A DNA stretch of 34,119 bases from Terriglobia bacterium (GCA_021324615.1 JAJPIT010000120.1:1-34119), one strand, 5' to 3'. Positions 8,211-16,360 are shown, counted from the stretch's first letter. Notes: generated by a model not told the origin, from the sequence alone. Translations and numbers: made by a program.

Positions 8211-9065
8211 ATGCCGGTTGATGCGCGCCTTCTGATCCGCAAAATGCGCGGCGGAGCGCAGTCCCATCTCGTGGAAGCTTCCGACGGAAACTTCTACGTG
8301 GTCAAATTCCGCAATAATCCGCAGCACCGGCGCATTCTGGTGAATGAGTGGCTGGCCTCGGCGTTTCTGAACTATTTGGGGATTTCGGCGCCGGAGGGCG
8401 CTCTGGTGCGCGTGACCGAAGATTTTTTGCGGGAGAACCCGGAGGCGTATTTTCAGCTCGGCACGCGCCGCGCCGCAGTCGAACCGGGCTGGCATTTCGG
8501 CTCGCGCTTTCCCGGCAATCCAGCGCGGCACGCCGTCTATGACTTTTTGCCCGATTCGCTGCTCGGCGACATTCAGAATCTGCACGATTTCCGCGGTGCG
8601 CTGGTTTTCGACAAGTGGATGGGCAATGCCGACGCGCGCCAGGCGATTTTCTTTCGCGCGCGCTTGAAAGAGTGGCTCCCCGGCTCGACCGCGCACCCGC
8701 GGCGGTTGGGTTTTGTCGCGCAAATGATCGATCATGGCTATGTTTTCGGGGGCCCGCACTGGAGCTTCGCCGATTCGCCGCTGCAAGGCTTGTATTTCCG
8801 GCCCATGGTGTACAAAGATGTGCGCGGCCTCGACGATTTTCAGCCCTGGCTCGATCGCGTGATGAATTTCCCGGAGGAGGTGGTGGATCAGGCCATAAAA
8901 CAGATCCCGCCGGCGTGGCTGGAAGGCGATGAGGCGGAGTTCGTGGCGCTGATGGACCGGCTGCTGGCCAGAAGAAAGAAGGTTCCGGACCTGATCGAGG
9001 CGGCGCGCCGGGCGCGGGACAATCCCTTGGGGCACTGGCGCGGCGCGATGAGCGGCGCCGTTTAG
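8211..9065 (+). CDS. HipA-like kinase-fold protein (HipA_2 type)
   Basis: 284 aa from the ATG at 8211; a TTG two codons earlier (8205) is an alternative. It resembles the HipA-like kinase family found outside hipBA toxin-antitoxin operons. Visible elements (numbered from 8211) are a glycine-containing N-terminal loop 'RGGAQSHLVEASDG', a candidate ATP-binding Lys32 in 'FYVVKF', a candidate catalytic-loop 'FDKWMGNADARQAIF' with Asp134 and Asn139, and 'MIDHG' with Asp174 in the place of the metal-binding Asp. The C-terminus is helical and basic. There is no HipB-like DNA-binding partner adjacent. Substrate is unknown; HipA itself phosphorylates glutamyl-tRNA synthetase. No clear SD precedes the start. 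Confidence 0.75.
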   Translation: MPVDARLLIRKMRGGAQSHLVEASDGNFYVVKFRNNPQHRRILVNEWLASAFLNYLGISAPEGALVRVTEDFLRENPEAYFQLGTRRAAVEPGWHFGSRFPGNPARHAVYDFLPDSLLGDIQNLHDFRGALVFDKWMGNADARQAIFFRARLKEWLPGSTAHPRRLGFVAQMIDHGYVFGGPHWSFADSPLQGLYFRPMVYKDVRGLDDFQPWLDRVMNFPEEVVDQAIKQIPPAWLEGDEAEFVALMDRLLARRKKVPDLIEAARRARDNPLGHWRGAMSGAV

Positions 9066-9124
9066 CGGCCGGAGCAGCCAGGATGCTGTACGGCGAGTCC
9101 TCCACGCGGCGCGAAAAAGTCCTG

Positions 9125-11857
9125 CTATTTCTTCACGATCGCTTCGATCGCCTCCAATTCCTTGCCCGCCTCCGACCACTTTCCCTGCGCCGCCAGCGAC
9201 TGATAACGCTCCAGATGCTGCCGGATTTCCGTGATCCGCGGATCGCCGGGCGGCGCCGCGGCAGAGGAGACGCTCTGCGGCGCGCCCGCCGCCGGAGGTC
9301 GCAGCGGCTGCGCCTGCCCCTGCTGCACGGCCTCCAGGTCGGCGATCGCTTTCTCGTAGGTGTCGTCGTAGATCAGCGTGTTATCGACCACCAGCGCGAT
9401 TTTTTTCAACTGCGGCATCCGCGCCTGCGCCGCTTGCAGATAGATCGGCGCGACATACAGGAAGGTATTGTCGATCGGCAGAATCAAGATCTGACTGCGC
9501 AGCACCTGCGAGCCCTGCTGGTTCCACAACGTCAGGTCTTTCGAAATGGTCTGATCCTGATTGATCATGGCCTCCACCTGGATGGGGCCGGGAATAATCT
9601 GCTGCTTGGGCAGATCGAGAAAGACGATCTCGCCCAGATGCGCACCGTCACAGCGCGCCAGCATCATGGCGATCAGATTTTGCTTGCCGCGCGGCGTGAA
9701 CGGAATGGTCAGCATGAACTCCGGCTGATCGCTGCCCGGCACCTTCGCGATCATGTAGGTTGGCGGCACGGTTTCCGGCTGCGCGCCTTGCGAGGTGGTG
9801 AAGCTGGCGATATCCCACATGTCGGCGCGATTGTAGTAAGACTCCGGATCGCGCATGTGGTAGGTGCGATAAATTTCGGCCTGCGTGCGGAACAACATCT
9901 CCGGCGCCCGGGCGTGCGCGCGCAGATCCGCCGGCATCTGCGAGGCGGGCTGGAACAGCGTGGGGAACAGGCGCGCGTAGGCCGCAATCAGCGGATCATC
10001 CGGATCGAAGATGTACATGTGGACATCGCCGTCGTAGGCGTCGATGGTGGCTTTCACCGAATTGCGGATGTAGTTAAAGCGGCCGATGCCCTCCAGCGAC
10101 ACGTCGCGCGAATAGGGGTGGGCGTCGCTCGTTGTGTAGCCGTCAACCATCCATACCAGGCGGCCGTCGGCGGTGATGACCAGGTACGGATCGCTATCCC
10201 AGTGAATGAATTCCGCGAGCGTGGACAGGCGTTCCGTTACGCCGCGGCGGATCATCATCCGGCTGTCGGGCGTAAGCTGATTGGTCAGCAGAATATTCCA
10301 GTCGCCTTCGGCGAGCGCGGCGATCCCGCGCATCCCTGAAGCGGACATCGGAAATCCGCCGCGGCCGTCATAATGATTGGTCACCTCGCCCGCGGCGGAC
10401 GGATAATCGAACTCCGGCTGCGCGGTGTCCACAAAAACCGGATCGTGAGACGTCTCGCCGTAATAGATTTGCGGCCGCGTGATCTTCAGGCTCGGCGTGA
10501 GCACCTGGACCGGCGCATCCTTCACCAGAAGCACCGGAAGTCCCTCGGCCGTGATCCGGTTGGCCTCGGCCAGGGCCAGGCCGTAGCCGTGCGTGAAAGT
10601 CAGGCTGTAATTGATCCAGCTTTGCCCGGCGGCGCCCAGCGAATTGAGATCCAGCTCGCGCGGGGCCAGCAGCGTCTGCCGCAGTTGCCCGTCGATCTGG
10701 TATCGGTCCACGTCGATATCGGCGAAAGTGTAGGGGCGCAGCGGCTGGATCTGCTGCATGGTGTCGCGGAACGCCCGCCAGTCCCACAGCCGCACATTGC
10801 CGAGCAGCGCGCGATTGCTGGCGAAGTCGATGCGGCCGTCGGGCTGGGCGTTGAATTCGATTTCCCGCGCGCGGCGGTCGATGCCGTAGGCGGCGCGCGT
10901 CGCTTCGATGTGGCGCACCAGATACGGTTTTTCGAGCACCAGCTCATTGGGCCGGACGTACAATCCGTTGACCAGCGCCGGCGCGATCCAATCGATCACC
11001 AGCACGATGGCGCAAGCCATCGCCAGCTTCCGGCGGCGCAACAGGACCAGCAGCGCCGCCAGCGCCGCCGCGCCGGCCTTCATTGTTTGCAGCGGCAGGC
11101 TGAGTTTTTGCTGAACATAATCGATGCCCACCATCAGATTTCCGTGGTCGGATAGCAGCAGATCGTAGCGGCCCAGCCAGAACACCACCGCCAGCATGAA
11201 CAAAAACACCGCGGTCATTCCCGTCAACAATCCCGATTCGAGCCGGCCGAGCACGCGCAGTTCGCGCAAATCGATCTCGGCGCGCGTCGTAAAGCCGGGA
11301 AATTCGCGCCGGATCTGCCAGCCCCGCGCGGCCAGGTAATACGCCAGCGCTCCGGCCAGCGCGCAGGAGGCGGCGAAATTGATCAGCATGCTGTAAAACG
11401 GCAGATCGAAAAAGTAAAATCCCAGGGGCTCATCGAACACCGGATCGCGCCACTGGTTTGCGACCGCGATTCCATGGCCGCCGAAATAGCGCGCCACCGT
11501 CCAGCCGTCGATCGCCGACACCGCGATGATCAACGCCACCAGCGCGACCGCCAGCGTGATAACGCGGAAATAGAAAGGATGCTCGCGCAGGTATTCGCCG
11601 GCGTGCCGCACCCCGCGCGCGTGCGCGATCCACAGCACCGCCAGCACGATGATCCACGCCGCGGTGCCGGGAGCGTACCGGTAAAACGACATCAGCAGCC
11701 AGGCCGGCACCTGGCCGAGCTCGCGCCACCACAGATAGTCGAGGACCACGCCGCAGATCGAGCGGCTGAAAATCAGCAGGAGGATCATCGCCGCCGCGAT
11801 CCACAAAAACGGCGCGCGGCTCCTTTTGGGACGCGGGAACGATTTCAGGCCGGCCAC
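9125..11857 (-). CDS. UPF0182 family large membrane protein
   Basis: 910 aa, the normal size for UPF0182 (PF03699). The N-terminal third is a bundle of about seven transmembrane helices (for example 'FLWIAAAMILLLIFS', 'AAWIIVLAVLWIAHA', 'VITLAVALVALIIAVSAI', 'MTAVFLFMLAVVFWLG'). A long soluble, presumably extracytoplasmic, region follows with family blocks such as 'AGQSWINYSLTFTHGYG', 'IYYGETSHDPVFVDT', 'EFIHWDSDPYLVITADGRLVWMVDGYTTSDAHPYS' and 'FTPRGKQNLIAMMLARCDG'. The C-terminus is a short helical tail. The biological role of the family is not established. The start is a GTG at 11857 without a clear SD; only 19 bases separate it from the divergent gene at 11877, so either promoters overlap coding sequence or one start is misplaced. 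Confidence 0.93.
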   Translation of the reverse strand: MAGLKSFPRPKRSRAPFLWIAAAMILLLIFSRSICGVVLDYLWWRELGQVPAWLLMSFYRYAPGTAAWIIVLAVLWIAHARGVRHAGEYLREHPFYFRVITLAVALVALIIAVSAIDGWTVARYFGGHGIAVANQWRDPVFDEPLGFYFFDLPFYSMLINFAASCALAGALAYYLAARGWQIRREFPGFTTRAEIDLRELRVLGRLESGLLTGMTAVFLFMLAVVFWLGRYDLLLSDHGNLMVGIDYVQQKLSLPLQTMKAGAAALAALLVLLRRRKLAMACAIVLVIDWIAPALVNGLYVRPNELVLEKPYLVRHIEATRAAYGIDRRAREIEFNAQPDGRIDFASNRALLGNVRLWDWRAFRDTMQQIQPLRPYTFADIDVDRYQIDGQLRQTLLAPRELDLNSLGAAGQSWINYSLTFTHGYGLALAEANRITAEGLPVLLVKDAPVQVLTPSLKITRPQIYYGETSHDPVFVDTAQPEFDYPSAAGEVTNHYDGRGGFPMSASGMRGIAALAEGDWNILLTNQLTPDSRMMIRRGVTERLSTLAEFIHWDSDPYLVITADGRLVWMVDGYTTSDAHPYSRDVSLEGIGRFNYIRNSVKATIDAYDGDVHMYIFDPDDPLIAAYARLFPTLFQPASQMPADLRAHARAPEMLFRTQAEIYRTYHMRDPESYYNRADMWDIASFTTSQGAQPETVPPTYMIAKVPGSDQPEFMLTIPFTPRGKQNLIAMMLARCDGAHLGEIVFLDLPKQQIIPGPIQVEAMINQDQTISKDLTLWNQQGSQVLRSQILILPIDNTFLYVAPIYLQAAQARMPQLKKIALVVDNTLIYDDTYEKAIADLEAVQQGQAQPLRPPAAGAPQSVSSAAAPPGDPRITEIRQHLERYQSLAAQGKWSEAGKELEAIEAIVKK

Positions 11858-11876
11858 GCTTTTAGACTAGCGTGTT

Positions 11877-12224
11877 ATGCTCATGCCCATGAGGACCATC
11901 TTCTTGCTGCTCCTTTCGGCCGTCCTCGGCCTGGCTGCCGACATCTCGGGAAAATGGACGTTCAACGTGGTTCTGGACGCGGGCAGCGGCTCGCCCACCT
12001 TCGAGTTCAAGCAGACCGGCGAGAAACTGACCGGAACCTACCACGGCCAGTTCGGCGAAGCGCAGTTAAGCGGAACAGTGAAGGGTGACCGGGTCGAGTT
12101 CAGCTTCGGCGGGCAATTGGGCACGGTCGTTTACAGCGGCACGCTCGAGGGCCCCAACAAGATGAAAGGAACTTGCGACTACGGCGGACAGGCTAAGGGA
12201 ACCTTCACCGCGACAAAGGATTAG
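11877..12224 (+). CDS. Small exported beta-rich protein, unknown function
   Basis: 115 aa. The signal peptide is clear (MRTIFLLLLSAVLGLA, cleavage before ADISG). ATG codons at 11877, 11883 and 11889 are all in frame; the last would give the most typical signal peptide. None has an obvious SD. The mature part is a run of short beta strands: 'ISGKWTFNVVLDAG', 'PTFEFKQTGEKLTGTYHG', 'AQLSGTVKGDRVEFSFG', 'TVVYSGTLEGPNKMKGTCDYG', 'GTFTATKD'. The pattern resembles small lipocalin/avidin-like barrels, but no ligand can be proposed. It is divergent from the UPF0182 gene and is followed by a possible 38-aa membrane peptide. Confidence 0.75.
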   Translation: MLMPMRTIFLLLLSAVLGLAADISGKWTFNVVLDAGSGSPTFEFKQTGEKLTGTYHGQFGEAQLSGTVKGDRVEFSFGGQLGTVVYSGTLEGPNKMKGTCDYGGQAKGTFTATKD

Positions 12225-12248
12225 CAGATCCTGCTACACTTTTAAAAA

Positions 12249-12365
12249 ATGGCGCTTGCCGTTCTGCTCTTGGTATTTCTCGTGGTCATTGCCGCGGTGG
12301 TGCTGGCCGCATTCCCGCCCCATCGCGTCGCCGAGTGGCTCACCCGGGGCGGCCGGAAAAAATAG
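12249..12365 (+). CDS. Putative 38-aa single-pass membrane peptide
   Basis: A short ORF below usual length cut-offs. It reads MALAVLLLVFLVVIAAVV then LAAFPPHRVAEWLTRGGRKK: one hydrophobic helix of about 20 residues followed by a short amphipathic basic tail, so the tail would sit in the cytoplasm by the positive-inside rule. An A-rich stretch (TTTAAAAA) precedes the ATG, with no SD. It lies 24 bases after the small exported protein gene on the same strand and faces msrA. Its last codons fall in a 37-bp repeat shared with the msrA 3' end, which weakens the case that the tail is ancient. Composition supports a real peptide, but no homologue was recognised. Confidence 0.4.
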   Translation: MALAVLLLVFLVVIAAVVLAAFPPHRVAEWLTRGGRKK

Positions 12366-12454
12366 CTACTCCCCCGTACACATCTAAGTCCTATCTCTGC
12401 ATTCAGCATAAATATCTCGGGGCGGCTCGGAAAAACAGCTATTCCCCCGTCCAC
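12345..12454. repeat. Imperfect 37-bp direct repeat at the msrA 3' end
   Basis: Copy A (12345-12381) and copy B (12418-12454) start 73 bases apart. They differ by one T indel, one base in an A-run and three substitutions. Copy B covers the final codons and stop of msrA (Trp-Thr-Gly-Glu-stop on the minus strand). Copy A still encodes Cys-Thr-Gly-Glu-stop in the matching frame, so it looks like a tandem duplication of the msrA tail plus its downstream sequence. Confidence 0.75.
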
Positions 12455-13074
12455 AGCTCCGGAAAATCGCGTTTAAGCCGGCGCAGCTTCGGCAGATCGT
12501 TAAACATGATGTACGGATTCGACCGGTTGTGCTCCAGATAGTGCTGATGGTAGGCTTCGGCCGGGAAAAATCCCTCGGGCAGCGGCGCCACCTCGGTCGC
12601 GATTCGGCGCTTGAAAATCTTCGCTTCATTGAGCTGCCGGATGTACGCCTCGGCCACCCGCCTCTGCTGGTCATTGAGATAAAAAATCGCCGAGCGGTAC
12701 TGCGGCCCTTCGTCCGGCCCCTGCCGGTTTCGCTGGGTCGGATCGTGCGCGACAGAGAAAAATATCTCCAGCAGCTTGCCGTAGGAGATCCGCGAAGGAT
12801 CATAGATCACCTCCACCGCTTCGGCGTGGCCGGTCCGCCCGGTTTCTACGCGTTCGTACCGCGCGGTTTCGCGGGTTCCTCCGGCATATCCGGAGATGGC
12901 CTGCCGGACGCCCGCGACATGATCGAAAACCGCCTCCACGCCCCAGAAACATCCGCCGGCGACGATGGCGATGCCGGTCGGTTCCGGCTCGGGAGGATCG
13001 AGGAGCGGCGCGGGAAACGATGCTGCGGCGCGGGAAAAGGTCGCAACGAAAATCGTGAAAATCGTTTTATACAT
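12439..13074 (-). CDS. msrA: Exported one-Cys peptide-methionine (S)-S-oxide reductase
   Basis: MsrA reduces methionine-S-sulfoxide in proteins. The 211-aa product has the catalytic motif GGCFWGVEAVF (Cys42) and the family blocks 'GYAGGTRETARYERVETGRTGHAEAVEV', 'DPTQRNRQGPDEGPQYRSAIF' and 'AEAYHQHYLEHN'. It starts with a signal-like sequence (MYKTIFTIFVATFSRAAASF), pointing to the periplasm. Cys42 is the only cysteine in the protein, so the usual C-terminal resolving cysteines are absent and it should work as a one-Cys enzyme relying on another thiol donor. The ATG at 13074 has GAGGA about six bases upstream. No msrB is adjacent. Confidence 0.95.
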   Translation of the reverse strand: MYKTIFTIFVATFSRAAASFPAPLLDPPEPEPTGIAIVAGGCFWGVEAVFDHVAGVRQAISGYAGGTRETARYERVETGRTGHAEAVEVIYDPSRISYGKLLEIFFSVAHDPTQRNRQGPDEGPQYRSAIFYLNDQQRRVAEAYIRQLNEAKIFKRRIATEVAPLPEGFFPAEAYHQHYLEHNRSNPYIMFNDLPKLRRLKRDFPELWTGE

Positions 13075-13248
13075 TGAAGTCCTCGAAAGTCCTCATTTTC
13101 GTTTACGATGCAATGAATTTTGCGCGCCGGCGTAACATTGGCGTCCGGCAGACGTATATATAGATGAGCGAACAAATACGGCGAATCAACTCCCGCGGCC
13201 GCCGCGGAACGCCTTAATATACCGTTGCTCATCAAGGAGAACTCCAGA

Positions 13249-13587
13249 ATGAAGAAACTTTTAGTCACCTTTGCCACGCTTGCGCTCGCACTGGCGAGCG
13301 CCGCCGACAAAACCTATCATGTCACGCTGAGCCAGCCCGCGTCCGTCAATGGGACGGAACTGAAGCCGGGCGATTACAAGGTCCAGGTGGAAGGCGATAA
13401 AGCGGTTTTCAAGATGGGTAAGACCGTGGTCGAAGCTCCGGCGAAGATCGAAACCGCCGAGCACAAATTCACCACCACACAGATCGCCATCGATGATGCC
13501 GGCAAACAGCCCAAAATCAGCGAGATCCGCATTGGAGGCACCACCACTCGCCTGGTCTTCTCCGGCTCGGCCGCCGCGGGCCAGTAA
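13249..13587 (+). CDS. Small exported protein, unknown function
   Basis: 112 aa from the ATG at 13249, chosen for AAGGAGAA upstream and the clean signal peptide MKKLLVTFATLALALASA. An in-frame start at 13225 would place eight polar residues ahead of it. The mature protein begins 'ADKTYHVTLSQPASVNGTELKPGDYKVQVEGDKAVF' and continues with strand-like segments ending 'ISEIRIGGTTTRLVF'. The 'L-x-P-G-x-Y-x-V' element recurs in small periplasmic proteins of soil acidobacteria in my recollection, but no function is known. A 174-base AT-richer divergent region precedes it and a rho-independent terminator follows, so it is probably a single-gene unit. Confidence 0.8.
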   Translation: MKKLLVTFATLALALASAADKTYHVTLSQPASVNGTELKPGDYKVQVEGDKAVFKMGKTVVEAPAKIETAEHKFTTTQIAIDDAGKQPKISEIRIGGTTTRLVFSGSAAAGQ

Positions 13588-13608
13588 AACGTAATCTCAA
13601 TTCATCGG

Positions 13609-13648
13609 CGCCGGCGAACCCGAAAATTACGGGCCGCCGGCGTTTTTT
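13609..13648 (+). terminator. Rho-independent terminator
   Basis: CGCCGGC ... CCCG (from 13609) pairs with CGGG ... GCCGGCG (to 13642) around an AAAATTA loop with a small internal bulge, followed by TTTTTT (13643-13648). It stops the small exported protein gene that ends at 13587; the opposing metallo-hydrolase gene ends at 13658. Confidence 0.85.
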
Positions 13649-13657
13649 GTTCCACGA

Positions 13658-14587
13658 TCACTTCCGGTAGTGAAACTCCTGCCCGACCTCGCGCAGCGCG
13701 ATGCGGTGTTCGGCGCCGCCAGCCGCCTCCAGCAGTCTCTCCATGGGCTCGCCCCGCGGTTCCCGGCTTAATTCAAACGTCCGGTGATGGACCGGAAGAA
13801 TAAACTCCGCGCCCGCCTGATCGGCCATCGCCAGGGCCTGCTCCGGATTGCAGTGGACGCGAATCCACGGATCGTACGCGCCAATGGGCATGATCGCCAG
13901 ATCCACGGGCCTGCTCGACCGCACCGACGCGAAGACGCCCGTGTAGGCGGTATCGCCCCCGAACAGAACGCGGTGCGCACCGGCTTCGATCAAATATCCG
14001 TTGTAGGAACGATAATGATCGCTGCGCATCCGCGCGCCCCAGTGATTCACTTCAATTGCGCGCACCAGCGCCGGTCCCACGCGCGCCGATTCGTTCCAGG
14101 CCAGCTCGCGAACCGAGCCGTACCGGCCCACGCGCAGCAGATCGCTGGTGTTTGACGCCGTGATCACGTGCGTCTGGCGGTTCTCCAGCCTTCGCAGCGT
14201 CGGCAGATCGAAATGATCCATGTGCGCGTGCGAGAGAAGAATCAGATCCGGCCGCGGCAACTCCTCCATCGCCAGCGCCGGCGCGATCAGCCGTTTCAAG
14301 CCAACCGTCATCAACCCAAGATTGATTCCGATGCGCGTGGAAAGCACCGGATCGGTCAGAATCGTGAATCCATCGATGCTCAGCAGCACCGTGCTGTGGC
14401 CGATCCAGGCCGCGCTGAGGCCCGTTTGCGGCCACCCGGCGATCCGCGGGCGATACGCCGGCGGTTCCACTTCACGCCTGAAATCTTCCCTGAGGCGCCG
14501 CCAGAAGGCGGGCGCGGCGCGGCAGGCAAACACGGCCAGCCCGGAGACTCCCGCGGCCCTGGTCAAAATACTTCTTCTTTTCAACAT
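13658..14587 (-). CDS. Exported metallo-beta-lactamase-fold hydrolase (UlaG/NAPE-PLD-like)
   Basis: 309-aa member of the Lactamase_B_2 branch of metallo-beta-lactamase-fold hydrolases. The N-terminus 'LKRRSILTRAAGVSGLAVFA' looks like a Tat-type signal (twin Arg then a hydrophobic stretch), implying export of the folded metalloenzyme. The metal motif is HAHMDHFD (His120, His122, Asp124, His125), preceded by 'WIGHSTVLLSIDGFTILTDPVLS', with later ligands in 'NHWGAR', 'VLFGGDTAYTG' and 'LPVHHRTF'. The layout matches NAPE-PLD-like phosphodiesterases and UlaG-like lactonases; the substrate cannot be assigned. No strong SD is seen at the ATG at 14587. It is divergent from the membrane protein gene at 14664. 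Confidence 0.88.
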   Translation of the reverse strand: MLKRRSILTRAAGVSGLAVFACRAAPAFWRRLREDFRREVEPPAYRPRIAGWPQTGLSAAWIGHSTVLLSIDGFTILTDPVLSTRIGINLGLMTVGLKRLIAPALAMEELPRPDLILLSHAHMDHFDLPTLRRLENRQTHVITASNTSDLLRVGRYGSVRELAWNESARVGPALVRAIEVNHWGARMRSDHYRSYNGYLIEAGAHRVLFGGDTAYTGVFASVRSSRPVDLAIMPIGAYDPWIRVHCNPEQALAMADQAGAEFILPVHHRTFELSREPRGEPMERLLEAAGGAEHRIALREVGQEFHYRK

Positions 14588-14663
14588 CCCGATCGGCGGG
14601 GCAACGCTGCTTGATCCGGCAACCTCAAGACACGCGGGGATTCAGTGTTATAAACGTTCTTTG

Positions 14664-15362
14664 ATGGCCTTTGGCGCGGAAAAGCCCCGCTTCCGTGAGC
14701 GTAACACGCGGATCTATCGCCTTGCTCACTGGCCCATCTGGATCTTCGTTTTCTTCATCGCCCCCGGGCCGCTGACCTTCGATCTGTTCAGCCGCGGATT
14801 CGATTCGCGCATGGCCGCCTGGCTGGCCGCCGTGCTGCTTTTCACCGGCATCGCGGGATGGCGCGGGCGGCTTCCCGGAGTCGAACCGCGCCCGTACATC
14901 CTGCGGTTCACCGAAGATAAGCCGAATCCGCTGTACCGCCGCGTCTGCTATACCGTCGCCTGGAGCGATCTGCTCGCCTTCGCCGCCCTCAATCTGTGGG
15001 GATTGATCTACGCCGCCGCCACCGGCGCCTGGCGATTGCGCCAAATTTACGACCACGCCTATTTTCCGCTGGCGATCGCGCTATGGCTGTGCGGCGCCGC
15101 CGGCATTCTCCCGCGCGTCCGCACCTCGACCAAAAGGGAGGGCTCCGAACGCCGTTACTTCTACGGGACCGTCTGGGCAATCTGCGCGGCTCAAGTCGTG
15201 CTCGGCCTGCTTTGGAAAATCCTGCCGCGAACGCATCAGACTGATCTCATCAAGCTGGCGGTTTTCGCGGGTATTCTCGCTGCCGCCGGCTGGATGGCGC
15301 GTTTGGGCAAGTTGCCGCGCACGCGCCGGATCGCGGCCGGAGAATGGGCGGTCTCCGATTGA
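14664..15362 (+). CDS. Multi-pass membrane protein, unknown function
   Basis: 232 aa, not recognised. It has about five hydrophobic segments: 'WPIWIFVFFIAPGPLTF', 'MAAWLAAVLLFTGIAGW', 'SDLLAFAALNLWGLIYAAATG', 'YFPLAIALWLCGAAGILP', 'WAICAAQVVLGLLWKI' and a weaker one near 'LIKLAVFAGILAAAGWM'. A soluble loop between them carries 'LPGVEPRPYILRFTEDKPNPLYRRV'. The open frame extends upstream to 14220 antisense to the metallo-hydrolase, but family-like sequence begins only at MAFGAEKPRF, so 14664 is taken as the start. The last 19 bases overlap the alpha/beta-hydrolase gene, suggesting translational coupling and a shared role. Confidence 0.75.
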   Translation: MAFGAEKPRFRERNTRIYRLAHWPIWIFVFFIAPGPLTFDLFSRGFDSRMAAWLAAVLLFTGIAGWRGRLPGVEPRPYILRFTEDKPNPLYRRVCYTVAWSDLLAFAALNLWGLIYAAATGAWRLRQIYDHAYFPLAIALWLCGAAGILPRVRTSTKREGSERRYFYGTVWAICAAQVVLGLLWKILPRTHQTDLIKLAVFAGILAAAGWMARLGKLPRTRRIAAGEWAVSD

Positions 15363-16360
15363 TCTGGGTGCTTGCGTTGTTCGCCCTGGCCTTGCTTTCG
15401 GGCTGGATCTATCAGCGCCGCGGCGCGGCGCGCGATTCGCAAAAATTCCCGCCGCCCGGCCGCATGGTCGATGTGGACGGCATCCGGCTGCACGCCCATT
15501 TTAGCGGAGTCAAAACATCCGGGCCCCTGGTGGTTTTCGAAGCCGGCATCGCGGCCACGTCTTTAAGCTGGGCGCTGGTTCAGGACCAGATCGGCGAATT
15601 CGCGCGCGTTCTGAGCTACGATCGCGCCGGCCTGGGCTGGAGCGACCCCTGCCCGGCGCCGCGCGCCGTTGCCCGCCTCGCCGATGAGCTTCGCCGCTTG
15701 CTTGCCGCAACCGGCGCGCCTTCGCCGCGCGTCATCGTCGCCCACTCCTTCGGCGGATTGATCGCGCTCCACTACGCCGCGCGCTTCCCGGACGAAGTCG
15801 CCGGGCTGGTGCTGGTCGATCCGGTGGGCGTCTCGGAATGGGCCGCGCCCTCGAAATCGCATCGCGCCATGCTCCGCCGTGGAATTTGGCTGGCTCGCTG
15901 CGGGCAGGCCCTCGCCTCGGTGGGCGTGGTTCGCTTCGCGCTCGACCGGCTGGCCGGCGGCGCGCGGCGGCTCCCGAAAATGCTCGCCCGCGCCAGCAGC
16001 GGGCGCCGGGGACAGGCATTCCTGGAACGGATGGCCGGAGAGATTCAAAAACTCCCGCGCGAACTGTGGCCGCTGGTTCAGTCGCACTGGTGCGATCCCA
16101 AGTGTTTCGGCGCGATGGCCGCTTATCTGGCGTCTCTTCCGGAAAGCGCCGCCGCCGTTCTCGCCGGGGTCCAATCGATCCCCGCCCCGCTGATCGTCCT
16201 TTCCGCCGGAAACGCCAGCGCCGCCCAGCGCGCCGACCATTTTCGCGTCGCCGCGCTTTCGCCGCGGGGCCAGGTCCGCATCATCGCCGGCGCCAATCAC
16301 TGGATCCAGCTCGATCGCCCGGAGGCGGTGGCCGGGGCGGTTCGCGAACTGCTTTCCTGA
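15344..16360 (+). CDS. Membrane-anchored alpha/beta hydrolase
   Basis: 338 aa. An N-terminal hydrophobic segment (LIWVLALFALALLSGWIY) gives a membrane anchor or uncleaved signal, followed by an alpha/beta-hydrolase domain. Key points are 'VVFEAGIAATSLSW' (oxyanion-hole region), 'VLSYDRAGLGWSDP', the nucleophile elbow AHSFGG with Ser135, and the likely catalytic His319 in 'IAGANHWIQLDRPEAV'. The nucleophile elbow begins with Ala instead of the usual Gly (A-x-S-x-G-G). Substrate unknown; small-molecule esterase or haloalkane-dehalogenase-like members share this layout. The ATG at 15344 lies inside the end of the preceding membrane-protein gene, with GGAG immediately upstream, so the two are probably coupled. 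Confidence 0.88.
   Translation: MGGLRLIWVLALFALALLSGWIYQRRGAARDSQKFPPPGRMVDVDGIRLHAHFSGVKTSGPLVVFEAGIAATSLSWALVQDQIGEFARVLSYDRAGLGWSDPCPAPRAVARLADELRRLLAATGAPSPRVIVAHSFGGLIALHYAARFPDEVAGLVLVDPVGVSEWAAPSKSHRAMLRRGIWLARCGQALASVGVVRFALDRLAGGARRLPKMLARASSGRRGQAFLERMAGEIQKLPRELWPLVQSHWCDPKCFGAMAAYLASLPESAAAVLAGVQSIPAPLIVLSAGNASAAQRADHFRVAALSPRGQVRIIAGANHWIQLDRPEAVAGAVRELLS

Noticed and set aside
8205-9065. hipBA-type toxin-antitoxin module
   Set aside because: The HipA-like protein has no adjacent HipB-like helix-turn-helix protein, and the divergent 73-aa protein shows no DNA-binding motif.
9083-10339. 418-aa plus-strand open frame
   Set aside because: Antisense to the UPF0182 gene; Arg/His-rich, no recognisable motif.
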